Source of the DNA: CAZEBW01 sp964510205
GTDB lineage: Bacteria; Chloroflexota; Anaerolineae; VGOG01
NCBI GenBank assembly: GCA_964510205.1
Contig: CAZEBW010000006.1
Coordinates: 1 to 64,000 of the forward strand
Reading direction: 5' to 3'
DNA length: 64,000 nucleotides
Part shown: positions 33,587-42,554 of the stretch, piece after piece
Layout of the letters: each line of letters starts with the position of its first letter
Numbering within the stretch: the stretch's first letter is position 1
Program-made: the position numbers and the translations under genes
Notes under the pieces: model-generated
Told to the model about the DNA's origin: nothing
Database searches by the model: none
Seen by the model: only the letters and a program-made list of their open reading frames with translations

Positions 33587-33654
33587 GCAACGGATACGCA
33601 GCGGATAAACGGATGCGCGCTTCCTCATCCGCTTATCTGCTATCCATCCGTTGC
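33587..33654. repeat. Palindromic element family 5, copy 2
   Basis: GCAACGGAT (33587-33595) is inverted at ATCCGTTGC (33646-33654). The element supplies the last four codons and stop of the HAS-barrel gene (ATDG-stop), showing insertion into the gene's 3' end. Confidence 0.8.
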
Positions 33655-34233
33655 CTCAATTGCATACAACACTGTCATCAACCGCTCGTACTCATGCTTG
33701 AGGAGGGCGGCGATTTCGCGGGCGGCCCGCTCCAGCCACTCCCTGTCCTGGCCCCGCTGGCGATAGGCCTGGCGGACGTGGGCAGCCAGGAGTTGCTCGG
33801 ACGGCACCTCGCCCGAGGCCGCCAGAAGCAGGCGCAGGTAGTAGAGTCGCTCGCTGAAGGCCCGCACTTCGTCCCCCGCACATTCGTGCACTGAGTAGTG
33901 GAGGGGCGGAGGCTGGGCGGGCAGGTGCTGGCGAATGGCGCCATCTTCCACACAACCCACCAGGAGCACGCTGAACTCGGTGCGCAGGGTGTGCCTCAGC
34001 TCGGGGTGCTCGTCGTAGATGGCCCCGTCGTAGACCGCGTCGGTGCTGCGCCGTACCGCGCGGCGGCCGGGGTCCAAACCCGCCGTGGCGCCGTGGCTGA
34101 CCACGCCGTAAACGCAGGCCCCCTCGCCCACCTCAACCTTCACCAGGCTGCCCAAAGCCGGCGGTCGATTCAGCTCCAAGCTCTCGGCCACAAACCCCGT
34201 CGTCCCCGTCTCAATGATCGCACCTATTCTCAT
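33640..34233 (-). CDS. HAS-barrel-like protein of the HerA-NurA region
   Basis: The 197-residue protein has an N-terminal HAS-barrel-like part (RIGAIIETGTTGFVAESLELNRPPALGSLVKVE, with YGVVSHG) and a helical C-terminal part. HAS barrels occur at the N-terminus of HerA, so this may be an accessory of the HerA-NurA machine encoded on both sides. Its final residues EATDG come from an inserted palindrome, and a copy of its 3' end lies at 33292-33345. Confidence 0.7.
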   Translation of the reverse strand: MRIGAIIETGTTGFVAESLELNRPPALGSLVKVEVGEGACVYGVVSHGATAGLDPGRRAVRRSTDAVYDGAIYDEHPELRHTLRTEFSVLLVGCVEDGAIRQHLPAQPPPLHYSVHECAGDEVRAFSERLYYLRLLLAASGEVPSEQLLAAHVRQAYRQRGQDREWLERAAREIAALLKHEYERLMTVLYAIEATDG

Positions 34234-34264
34234 TGGTCACATAATCCTTAGTCATTGGTCAATT

Positions 34265-34373
34265 GTGTCATTGCGAGGCGTCTTTTTGCCGAAGCAATCC
34301 CCCGAATTGCCGCAATCTCCACCTCGCGAATTGGGGATCGCTTCGGCGGAGAAGCATCGCCTCGCGATGACAC
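34265..34373. repeat. Palindromic element family 2, copy B
   Basis: GTGTCATTGCGAG at the left and CTCGCGATGACAC at the right form ends with one mismatch; inner GAAGCAATC / GATCGCTTC arms are present. It fills the gap between nurA and the HAS-barrel gene. Confidence 0.8.
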
Positions 34374-34382
34374 TTGCACGAT

Positions 34383-35555
34383 TCACACACCCCGCCTCCG
34401 CTTGCTGCGGTCTTTGGCCGAGCGGGTGTAGGGGAGACCCCGCTCCGCCAGCGCCCTCTCCACCAGCTCCTCCACCAGCCGCCTCTCGGCGGTGGTGATG
34501 ACGGCCTGCTCGTGGGCCTCCTGCAGAGCCGGGGGGTAAGGCGGAACGTCCGGGCTGCGCCGACACTGGTCGGTGACCAGGGCGTGGACCCGGTCCAGCA
34601 TCTTCTCATCCCGCATCACCCACTGGGGAGCCTCGATGCGGACGACCTCTCCGCCCACATTGAGATAGAAGAACTGGATGCGATGGCTGCCGTAATGATC
34701 CAAGATGGCCGAGGTGCTCTCGAAGACGTCGGAGCGCTCACCCAACGCCAGCCCGCCCTCGAAGAGCTGGCGATCCCACGTCTCCCCCAGGAAACGGCAG
34801 AGCGCCCGCTGCTCCTCGGGCAGTGAGCAGCGCTCGCAGTCCGAGGGATCGTCCCGGCAGAGCGAGACCCGCAGGGCGTTGGCTACGTCGTGGCTGCCGG
34901 TGAAGCTGATGTAACCCACCACCGGCGCGCCGGCCGCCCGAAATCCATCCAGGCACTCACGAAATTGGCCCAGAAACTCCTCCCTGACCTCTTTGTCCTC
35001 GCTCTGCAACGGCCAGAGGATCATGGAGCCATCCCTCAGCACCACCATCGGCTCGGTCGCCAATGGGATAGCTCTCAACGCCGCCTGCAACTCGGCGATT
35101 TGCATCTTCACCCCCAACCGCTCCCCTTCGATGGGAATTCGCCTCCCGTCGGGGGAGATGTAGAGGTCGGCGTCCTCGAAATAGAGCCGCCCCTCCGAAG
35201 CCAAATCGGCGTTGGGCTGGCGGCCGTAGGTCAGGACGGCGTGGCCGGTGTTGATCACGTGGTAGCGCAGCGAGCTGTGGCGGTCGGGCGGGATCGAGGA
35301 GCCGTCGGAGGCGATGACGCTGAAATCGGCGGGAGGCAGCGGGGGCGCGAAGGTCTGGCTCAGGGTGCGGACGGGGATGGCCACCAGCCAGGGATATCTC
35401 TCGCGGCGATCGCGCACTTTGGCCCGCAGTTCCCCAGCATCCACAGAGCGCAGCAGCTCCCGAGCCTCTTCCAGCAGATCGCCGCGCTCCTCGGCCATGA
35501 ACGCCGCAGCCATCCTCTCCACTTGCTGACTGATGGCGCCTAATTCCAGGGGCAA
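34383..35555 (-). CDS. nurA: NurA-type 5'-3' nuclease
   Basis: The 390-residue protein has the NurA domain with the metal-binding Asp in VIASDGSSIPPDRH near residue 93, a second acidic site in MVVLRDGSMILWPL and YISFTGSHDVANAL. NurA resects DNA ends together with HerA. It is the first gene of a minus-strand run that ends with herA about 4 kb away. Confidence 0.88.
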   Translation of the reverse strand: MPLELGAISQQVERMAAAFMAEERGDLLEEARELLRSVDAGELRAKVRDRRERYPWLVAIPVRTLSQTFAPPLPPADFSVIASDGSSIPPDRHSSLRYHVINTGHAVLTYGRQPNADLASEGRLYFEDADLYISPDGRRIPIEGERLGVKMQIAELQAALRAIPLATEPMVVLRDGSMILWPLQSEDKEVREEFLGQFRECLDGFRAAGAPVVGYISFTGSHDVANALRVSLCRDDPSDCERCSLPEEQRALCRFLGETWDRQLFEGGLALGERSDVFESTSAILDHYGSHRIQFFYLNVGGEVVRIEAPQWVMRDEKMLDRVHALVTDQCRRSPDVPPYPPALQEAHEQAVITTAERRLVEELVERALAERGLPYTRSAKDRSKRRRGV

Positions 35556-35565
35556 TCCAATCTCC

Positions 35566-35613
35566 TTGTCGCCTCGTTACCTCGTCGCCTCATCGCCTCG
35601 TTGCCTTGTCACC
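35566..35613. repeat. Octamer repeat, six units
   Basis: The units follow TYRTYRCC (TTGTCGCC, TCGTTACC, TCGTCGCC, TCATCGCC, TCGTTGCC, TTGTCACC). It lies in the divergent gap between nurA and xpt. Confidence 0.8.
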
Positions 35614-35660
35614 CACCACAACCAATTATACCCCATAGTGCCGCCCTTGACAAACACGGC

Positions 35661-35689
35661 TTGCAACATCGGCCAGGTTGTAGTAAAAT
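35661..35689 (+). promoter_or_regulatory. Promoter of xpt
   Basis: -35 TTGCAA (35661-35666), 17 bp and -10 TAAAAT (35684-35689) lie about 39 bases before the xpt ATG. Confidence 0.55.
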
Positions 35690-35727
35690 AGGATGCAAGA
35701 ACAAAGCTCAAGGGAGGGTGAAGTCTG

Positions 35728-36300
35728 ATGGAAGCATTGAAGGACAGGATCGAACGGGAGGGGCAAAATCTGGGGCGAGGCATTCTCAAGGTGGACAGCT
35801 TCATCAACCATCAGGTGGATCCGGAGCTGATGGTGGCGGTCGGACAGAAGATGGCCGAGCGATTTGCGGAAGCTGGGGCGAACAAGGTGCTGACGGCGGA
35901 GATATCGGGGATAGCCCCGGCTGTGACCACGGGGCTGGCCCTGGGGATTCCCGTGGTCTACGCCCGCAAGACCAAGCCCATCACCATGCCCCAGCAGGTC
36001 TACCGCCAGACGGCCCCTTCCCACACCAAGGGCCGCCACGTGGAGTTGATGGCCTCGCCCGAGTTCTTGCGGCCCTCGGACCGCATCCTCATCGTGGACG
36101 ACTTCCTGGCCACCGGCCAGACCATCTCCGCCCTGGTGCGGCTGGTGGCCGAGGCCGGGGCAGAGCTGGTGGGCATCGGCACCCTCATTGAAAAGCGGTT
36201 TGAAGGGGGGCGAGACCGGTTGGAGGAGTTAGGCATCCCCATCGAATCCCTGGTGGTCATCGCCGACATGTCCGATGGCCGCATCGTCTTCGGGGAGTGA
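35728..36300 (+). CDS. xpt: Xanthine phosphoribosyltransferase
   Basis: The 190-residue enzyme has the PRTase signature ILIVDDFLATGQT and the Xpt-type start LKDRIEREGQNLGRGILKVDSFINHQVDP. It salvages xanthine to XMP, which GuaA (37118-38659) turns into GMP, so the gene order makes metabolic sense. The GGGAGGG site precedes ATG 35728. Confidence 0.95.
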   Translation: MEALKDRIEREGQNLGRGILKVDSFINHQVDPELMVAVGQKMAERFAEAGANKVLTAEISGIAPAVTTGLALGIPVVYARKTKPITMPQQVYRQTAPSHTKGRHVELMASPEFLRPSDRILIVDDFLATGQTISALVRLVAEAGAELVGIGTLIEKRFEGGRDRLEELGIPIESLVVIADMSDGRIVFGE

Positions 36301-36358
36301 CTACAGCGGATTGGGGAAAGGAACGGATTTTGGGCAGGTGCGAGAGGGGGTGAATACG

Positions 36359-36730
36359 ATGGTTCTGAATGAAAACGAACGACGAGCTCTAAGCGAGTAC
36401 AAAGATCTCCTCCTACGAAGGTTTCCCCAACAAGTCGAGCGACTAATTTTATTCGGCTCCAAGGCGCGAGGGGATTCCATCGCCGATTCAGACATTGATA
36501 TCTTGGTCATCCTCCGGAAAAGAACAGAACTCACCAAAGAAGGCTTCCATCCCTTTGGTTCTGCTGATCCCACCTGGAGGGAAATCGTGGGGACGACCTT
36601 TGACCTCGTCATGAAGTACAACGTCAACATCTCGCCAACAGTGATCGGAATAAACGAGTATGAAGAACATTCCCCATTGATGACCCATATCAAGAAAGAA
36701 GGTGTCGAGTTATGGAGAAGAACGAGTTAG
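36359..36730 (+). CDS. MNT-type nucleotidyltransferase (antitoxin of HEPN/MNT pair)
   Basis: The 123-residue protein has the minimal nucleotidyltransferase motif GSKARGDSIADSDIDILV. In HEPN/MNT systems this enzyme inactivates the HEPN ribonuclease by AMPylation. Its end overlaps the HEPN gene by 19 bases. ATG 36359 has GAGGGGG in front. Confidence 0.85.
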   Translation: MVLNENERRALSEYKDLLLRRFPQQVERLILFGSKARGDSIADSDIDILVILRKRTELTKEGFHPFGSADPTWREIVGTTFDLVMKYNVNISPTVIGINEYEEHSPLMTHIKKEGVELWRRTS

Positions 36731-37128
36731 AGAGCATAAGACTTCGGATGGCGCTCGCTGACGAGAAATTGGTCGTGGCACGAGACCTCCTGGCGGCTGG
36801 ACACTACAACGACGTGATCGGGAAGGCATATTATGCCATGTTCTATGCCAGCAAGGCGCTCCTCCTGGCTGTAGGAGAAGACCCCGTTAGGCACACTGGG
36901 GTCATAACTTTCTTCGGGAAGCATTTCGTTAAGGTAGGTCTGACCGATCCAAAGTATGGACGTGCCCTGGCCATCGCCAAGCAATTGCGAGAGGAATGCG
37001 ATTACAATGAGCGGAAAAGGGCAACTGAGGAAGAAGCAAAACTGGCCATTGCCGATGCCGAGGATTTCGTGCGCGAGGCACAGAGGATCTTGGAGAAGCT
37101 TCCGGTAGGAAACCTTAATGACCACTGA
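36712..37128 (+). CDS. HEPN-domain protein (toxin candidate of HEPN/MNT pair)
   Basis: The 138-residue helical protein has KAYYAMFYASKALLL, RHTGVITFFGKHFVKVGL and the LREECDYNER region of the PF05168-type HEPN family. It overlaps the MNT gene at its start and guaA at its end (11 bases), so the pair is locked into the purine operon. The usual Rx4-6H catalytic motif is not obvious, so activity is unsure. Confidence 0.82.
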   Translation: MEKNELESIRLRMALADEKLVVARDLLAAGHYNDVIGKAYYAMFYASKALLLAVGEDPVRHTGVITFFGKHFVKVGLTDPKYGRALAIAKQLREECDYNERKRATEEEAKLAIADAEDFVREAQRILEKLPVGNLNDH

Positions 37129-38659
37129 AGCCATAGCCATTTTGGATTTCGGCTCCCAATACGCCCAGCTCATCGCCCGCCGCGTGCGGGAGGCCCGCGT
37201 CTACTGCGAGCTCGTCCCCTGGAACGCGCCCCGCGAGCGGGTCGAGCGACTCAACCCGCGCGGCTTCATCCTCTCCGGCGGGCCAGCCAGCGTCTACGAC
37301 CAGGACGCGCCCACCCTGCCTGATTACGTGCTGGCCAGCGGCCTGCCCGTGCTGAGCATCTGCTACGGGATGCAGCTTCTGGCCCACGCGCTGGGAGGCC
37401 GTGTCGCCCCGGCGGGGGAACGGGAGTACGGTCCCGCCGAGCTCTCCGTCCTGGCCCTTTCCTCCCCTCTCTTCGCCGGGCTGCCCTTCTCCATGAAGGT
37501 GTGGATGAGCCACGGCGACCGCGTGGAGGAGCTTCCCCCCGGATTCACTGCCCTGGCCTCCACCGCCAACTCGCCCATCGCCGCCCTGGGCGATGAGACG
37601 CGCCAGCTCTACGGCCTCCAGTTCCATCCCGAAGTGGTTCACACCCCCCACGGCGGGGAGATCATCCGCAACTTCCTCTATCACGTCTGCGGACTGGAGG
37701 GAACGTGGACGCCGGCTTCCTTCGTCGAAGAAGCCGTAGCCAGCATCAGCGAGCAGGTGGGCGGAGGGCGCGTCATCTGCGGCCTGTCCGGCGGCGTGGA
37801 CTCCACGGTGACCGCCACCCTGGTGAAGCGAGCGGTGGGCGACAGGCTGACCTGCGTCTTCGTGGACCACGGGCTGCTGCGCCTGGGCGAGGCGGAGCAC
37901 AACCTGGAGCGCTTCCGCCGCCTGGGCCTCAACGTGGTGTTCGCTGAGGCCAGAGAGCGGTTTCTCGCCAAGCTGAGGGGCGTGATAGACCCCGAGGAAA
38001 AACGGCGCATCATCGGCGAGGAGTTCGTGCGGGTGTTCGAAGAGGAGGCGGATGATTTGGGCCACTTCGATTTCCTGGCCCAGGGCACGCTCTACCCCGA
38101 CGTCATCGAAAGCGCATCGGCCGACACGGGCACCGCCCACCGCATCAAAACTCACCACAACGTGGGCGGCCTGCCGGCCGACATGCGCTTCCAACTCATC
38201 GAGCCGCTGCGCTATCTGTTCAAAGACGAGGTGCGCCGAGTGGGGCTGGAGCTAGGACTGCCCGACGAGGCCGTCTATCGCCAGCCATTTCCCGGCCCCG
38301 CCCTGGCCATCCGCATCATCGGCCAGGTGACGGAGGAGAAGCTGGAGATGCTGCGGGCCGCCGACGCTATCGTGACTGGGGAGATCGAGCGGGCCGGGCT
38401 GGGACGGGAGGTGTGGCAATACTTCGCCGTGCTCACGCCCGCCATGAGTGTGGGGGTGATGGGCGACGGGCGGACTTACGAGACGACCGTCGCCGTTCGG
38501 GCAGTGACCAGCCGAGACGGCATGACCGCCGACTGGGCGCGACTGCCCCACAACTTGCTGGCCCGCATCGGAGGGCGCATCGTGAACGAGGTGGCCGGCG
38601 TCAACCGCGTGGTCTACGACATCACCTCCAAGCCACCCGCGACGATTGAGTGGGAGTGA
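37118..38659 (+). CDS. guaA: GMP synthase (glutamine-hydrolysing)
   Basis: The 513-residue enzyme contains the class I glutamine amidotransferase (SICYGMQLLAHALGG catalytic Cys, LQFHPEV), the ATP pyrophosphatase P-loop SGGVDST and the dimerisation C-terminus ending KPPATIEWE. It aminates XMP to GMP. Length is normal for the family. The start overlaps the HEPN gene. Confidence 0.96.
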   Translation: MTTEAIAILDFGSQYAQLIARRVREARVYCELVPWNAPRERVERLNPRGFILSGGPASVYDQDAPTLPDYVLASGLPVLSICYGMQLLAHALGGRVAPAGEREYGPAELSVLALSSPLFAGLPFSMKVWMSHGDRVEELPPGFTALASTANSPIAALGDETRQLYGLQFHPEVVHTPHGGEIIRNFLYHVCGLEGTWTPASFVEEAVASISEQVGGGRVICGLSGGVDSTVTATLVKRAVGDRLTCVFVDHGLLRLGEAEHNLERFRRLGLNVVFAEARERFLAKLRGVIDPEEKRRIIGEEFVRVFEEEADDLGHFDFLAQGTLYPDVIESASADTGTAHRIKTHHNVGGLPADMRFQLIEPLRYLFKDEVRRVGLELGLPDEAVYRQPFPGPALAIRIIGQVTEEKLEMLRAADAIVTGEIERAGLGREVWQYFAVLTPAMSVGVMGDGRTYETTVAVRAVTSRDGMTADWARLPHNLLARIGGRIVNEVAGVNRVVYDITSKPPATIEWE

Positions 38660-38677
38660 GACATCTTATCTGCTCTG

Positions 38678-38739
38678 CCACGAATTACACGAATTTTCAC
38701 TAATTTTCTCTTTTTCGTGTTAATTCGTGTAATTCGTGG
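38678..38739. repeat. Perfect 18-bp inverted repeat after guaA
   Basis: CCACGAATTACACGAATT (38678-38695) is exactly inverted at 38722-38739, separated by 26 bases. The arms themselves are made of ATTCGTG-type units that also occur at 21660-21695. Confidence 0.85.
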
Positions 38740-38771
38740 CGAAAAGTCCTCTGGTTCTGGGAGGTGTTCTT

Positions 38772-40015
38772 TTGATTAAATTGCTCCACTTTGCTGATCT
38801 CCACCTGGGAGTGGAAAACTACGGACGGCTGGACCCCGCCACGGGGCTCAGCACCCGCCTGATGGATTTTTTGCGCGCCTACGACCAGGTGGTGGATTAC
38901 GCGCTGGCAAACGACGTCAGCCTGGTGGTCTTCGCCGGCGATGCCTACAAGACCCGCGATCCCAGCCCCACCTACCAACGCGAGTTCGCCAAGCGCATCC
39001 GCCGCCTGGCAACGGCGGGTATCCCCACCGTGCTGGTGGCGGGCAACCACGACACCCCTCACGCCGCCGGCCGGGCCACCACCGTGGACATCTTCGCCAC
39101 CCTGGAGGTGGAAAACGTCTACGTGGCCAGAAAGCCNNNNNNNNNNCCTTCCGCATCGAGACTCCGGACGGCCCCGTGCAGGTCGTGGCTCTGCCCTGGG
39201 TCACCCGCAGCGCGCTGCTGGCCCGCGAGGAGTACAAGAACAAAAATCTGGAGGAAATCAACCAGCTCATCCTGGACAGAGTGACCAACATCGTCGCGGG
39301 GCCGGACGGCCTGATCAGCCAACTGGACTCGGATGTAAGCGAAGCGACTCCCACCATCCTGGCCGCTCACGCCACCGTCCAGGGAGCGGTCTACGGCTCG
39401 GAGCGGAGCGTGATGCTGGGCCAGGAGGTGATCCTGCCTCCCAGTCTAGTGAAGAACCCCATCTTCGACTACGTAGCCCTGGGCCACATCCACAAGCACC
39501 AGGTCTTGAACGAGCAGCCCCCTGTGATCTACGCCGGCAGCATTGAGCGCGTTGACTTCGGCGAGGAACGGGAGGACAAAGGGTTCGTGGTGGCCGAGGT
39601 GGAGCGAGGACAGGCCGATTGGCAGTTTGTGAAAACCGACGCCCGCCCCTTCGTCACCGTCGAAGTGGATGTCCAGGGCGACGACCCCACCGCCGAGATA
39701 TTGGCAGCCATCGCTGCCCACGAAATCGAGGACGCTGTAGTGCGGCTCATCATCCACACGCCCGCTGAAAAAGAGCCCCTGATTGACGAGCGGGAAATCC
39801 GCCGCGCCCTGACGGAGGCCTTCCACATCGCAGCCATCGTCAAGGACGTGGAGCGCAAGGTGCGGCTGCGACTGGGCGATCGGCCCATCGAGGAGATGAC
39901 GCCCTATCAAATGCTGGAACAGTATTTTGAAGTCAAGCAGACGCCCCCCGAACGCACACAGTTGCTCCTAAAGCACGCCGAGGAGATATTTCGAGAGGTA
40001 GAAGAAGGGCTTTGA
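38772..40015 (+). CDS. sbcD: SbcD/Mre11-type DNA exonuclease (contains assembly gap)
   Basis: The protein starts at TTG 38772 behind GGGAGG. It has the metallophosphoesterase motifs FADLHLG, FAGDAYK and AGNHDTPH of SbcD/Mre11, is broken by ten Ns at 39137-39146 and resumes with ILAAHATVQGA, YVALGHIHKHQ and YAGSIERVDFGE. It processes DNA ends with SbcC, which is not adjacent. Real length across the gap is about 415 residues. Confidence 0.9.
39137..39146. other. Assembly gap
   Basis: Ten N bases of unknown true length interrupt sbcD. Confidence 0.99.
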
Positions 40016-40028
40016 AGGAGGACCAACT

Positions 40029-42227
40029 ATGAGTCCAAAAGTAGGAACCATCATGGGCAAGCTCAGTCTCGTCGCTGGGATCAGGCAGGAACAGGTCACG
40101 AACGTGGCCGCAGTTAAGCCAGCGCGCACCATCTTCCGAAAACCCAAAAAGGAGACGCTGTACATCATGCTCGATGTGACGGGTGATCCCTTGGGTCTGG
40201 ACGCCATTTACCGCCACCTGATCAAGATCATCGGCGAGGAGTACTTCCAAGGTAGAGGCAGCGCTACAGCCAAGCTGCGCCGGGCCATACGAGCCGCCAA
40301 CGCTTTTCTTTTACAGAAGAATCTCAATGCACTTCCCGACGAACAACGCACAGGAGGCGTCACCTGCATTGTGCTCAGGGAAGGAAACATCTACGTTGCC
40401 CAGGCAGGCCCGACGGCGGCGTACGTGTCTTATCAAGGGAAATTGACGCGCTTCCCGAAAGGCGAGCTGTTTGCTGAAGAGGCGGCCCCCCTGGGCCTCA
40501 AGAGAGGGATAGCCGTCCGATTTTATCGTAGTAAGGTGGGTATCGGCGACGCCATCCTCCTGACCAGCGGCTTCCTGGCCCAACAAGCCAGCCCAGAGCA
40601 GATCGCCCAGGCCGTGTCGGGGAAAGACGTCAACTCGGCCCTGGCTACTCTGGAGGAGCTGGCTGGCGAGGAAGACGCCTCCGCTATGCTGATCCAAGTG
40701 GCTCCCGTGGAGGAAAGGGAGAGAATGCCTTCCCGCAGGGTCAGACGTGAAGGGGTCGTGGAGCAGCCGGTGAGACCCAGAGTGCGACGCGAGCCCGCCG
40801 CCAAGCAGCCAGTTGAGCCCACGGCCAAGCGCGAGCCCATTGCCAAGCAGCCAGTGAAGCGCAGAGTTGGAGCGCCAGCGAAGAAACGCCCGGCCCGCCC
40901 TGGTGCTCAAGAGACGTGGCGAAGCAGCCTGGAGCGCAGGATGGCGCCAGCCCTGAGAAGCATGGGCGAGTTCCTGAAAAGACTACTGCCTGAGCAAGAA
41001 GTCCCCGCCCCTAGCAAGCGTGGCGCGCGGGCACATCGGCCAGCCGAGGGGCGGAAAAACCTCTGGATGGGCCTCGCCCTCGCCATCCCCGTCGTCGTCG
41101 TCATCTTGGTGGCCGTCGTCTATTGGCAGCAGGGAGCAGCCCGCCAAGCGCACTTCGAAGAACTGGTGGCCCAGGCCCAGCAGCAAGTGGACCTGGCCGG
41201 CCAGGCAGACGAAGCTGCGGCGCGGAACCATGTGCTGATCGCCCTCGATGCTTTGGCCCAGGCCGAGGAGCTGGAACCGGCCAATCCTCGGGTGAGCGAA
41301 CTGCAAGACCAGGCTGAATACATTTTAGCGAAGATAGAACGAGTCACCAACCTCGATTGGATAGCCCCTCTGTGGGAATACAGTGAGCCGGGCAGCGACC
41401 CGGGCAGGGTCATCATCGCCAACGACATTGACGTCTACGTCCTGGACAAGGCCCTCGATCGAGTCTATAAGCGCCTCCTCAACGATGCCATGCGCGCGCT
41501 GCAGGAACTGGACGTTGACCCAGTCCTCTTGCGCAAAGGCGACCAGCGGGACCCCATCGTAGTGGGTGATCTGGTGGACATGGTCTGGGCAGAGGCCGAG
41601 GGTAGGCGATCGCGAAGCAACTTGCTCGTGCTGGAGAGCGGGGGCTCGCTGCTGGAATACGATTCCGAGACCGGCATAATAGATGTGCTCCCCGTCGGTG
41701 GAAGCGACAGGTGGATACAACCCCAAATAGCGAGAAGCTACCAAGGCGACTTCTATCTCCTGGATTCGGGTCTGAACCAGATCCTACGCTACGCACCCGA
41801 TTACAGCGGCGCGCCTGTGGATTCCCTCCCCACCTCCGGAGAGGTGGACCTGGCAGGGGTGGTGGACATGGCCCTAGACGGCCACATCTACATCCTCTAC
41901 GCCGACGGGCGGATTTTGAAATTCCTAGACGGCGAGGCCGTTTCCACTTCCGAGCCAGCGCCCTTCGAGATAACAGGACTCTACGAGCCGCTGCAGAATC
42001 CCACCGCCCTTTTCACCAGCGAAGACTCGGAGTTCCTCTACGTAGCCGACGCCGGCAACGAGCGCATTGTGCAATTCACAAAAGAGGGGCGCTTCCTACA
42101 GCAATTCAAGGCTGGCCAAGGCGAGGCCTTCGACCAACTGAAGGGCCTCTTCGTGAGCGAAGAATATCACCTGCTCTACTTCGTCAGCGGCAACAAACTT
42201 TATGTAACCAACCTGCCTACGGAGTAG
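40029..42227 (+). CDS. Pseudo-PP2C phosphatase fused to an extracytoplasmic beta-propeller
   Basis: The 732-residue protein has an N-terminal PP2C-like fold (residues 40-230) with GGVTCIVLREGNIYVAQAG, but the metal-binding Asp of GDSR is missing (AGPTAAYV), so it is probably inactive. A basic Pro/Lys/Arg-rich linker with VEQPV/AKQPV-like repeats follows, then one membrane helix (about 343-366) and a C-terminal propeller-like region (residues 440-732). It may be a membrane sensor or scaffold. It starts 13 bases after sbcD. Confidence 0.78.
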   Translation: MSPKVGTIMGKLSLVAGIRQEQVTNVAAVKPARTIFRKPKKETLYIMLDVTGDPLGLDAIYRHLIKIIGEEYFQGRGSATAKLRRAIRAANAFLLQKNLNALPDEQRTGGVTCIVLREGNIYVAQAGPTAAYVSYQGKLTRFPKGELFAEEAAPLGLKRGIAVRFYRSKVGIGDAILLTSGFLAQQASPEQIAQAVSGKDVNSALATLEELAGEEDASAMLIQVAPVEERERMPSRRVRREGVVEQPVRPRVRREPAAKQPVEPTAKREPIAKQPVKRRVGAPAKKRPARPGAQETWRSSLERRMAPALRSMGEFLKRLLPEQEVPAPSKRGARAHRPAEGRKNLWMGLALAIPVVVVILVAVVYWQQGAARQAHFEELVAQAQQQVDLAGQADEAAARNHVLIALDALAQAEELEPANPRVSELQDQAEYILAKIERVTNLDWIAPLWEYSEPGSDPGRVIIANDIDVYVLDKALDRVYKRLLNDAMRALQELDVDPVLLRKGDQRDPIVVGDLVDMVWAEAEGRRSRSNLLVLESGGSLLEYDSETGIIDVLPVGGSDRWIQPQIARSYQGDFYLLDSGLNQILRYAPDYSGAPVDSLPTSGEVDLAGVVDMALDGHIYILYADGRILKFLDGEAVSTSEPAPFEITGLYEPLQNPTALFTSEDSEFLYVADAGNERIVQFTKEGRFLQQFKAGQGEAFDQLKGLFVSEEYHLLYFVSGNKLYVTNLPTE

Positions 42228-42352
42228 GGGCTGCAAGGGTTCGACAAGTTTTCCTGACCGCAGCCGCTGGGCAGATCGGTTAGAGACCGTGGAGGAGGAC
42301 GCCGCTTCGCTTACTCCCGCGCCCAACGGGTGAGCGTATCGCATTAGGGACA

Positions 42353-42410
42353 CGTAGTGACGACTTCAGTCGTCGTTCCCACCGCAAAAGCGACTGAAGT
42401 CGCTACTACG
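42353..42410. repeat. Family 1-like palindrome, short form
   Basis: CGTAGTGACGACTTCAGTCG is inverted as CGACTGAAGTCGCTACTACG around GTTCCCACCGCAAAAG. It lacks the GTGTGGC ends of the complete family 1 elements and no target duplication is visible. It is in the 330-base gap between the propeller protein and LCP genes, which holds no other gene. Confidence 0.75.
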
Positions 42411-42479
42411 TCTGCCCATAATGCCCTTGAGAAGCAGCTTTGGCATGTCCCAAACTCGGTACGCTCGCCCAACGGATTT

Positions 42480-42508
42480 TTGCCCCGATGGGAGAAATGT
42501 GCTATAAT
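42480..42508 (+). promoter_or_regulatory. Promoter of the LCP-family gene
   Basis: -35 TTGCCC (42480-42485), 17 bp and a consensus -10 TATAAT (42503-42508) lie 47 bases before ATG 42555. Confidence 0.6.
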
Positions 42509-42554
42509 AGATGCCAGATTTCGACAGCGTTCTTGCTTCACTCGGAGGCAATAC

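Noticed and set aside
36000..38200. Long minus-strand ORFs opposite xpt and guaA
   Set aside because: Antisense shadows of well-supported housekeeping genes.
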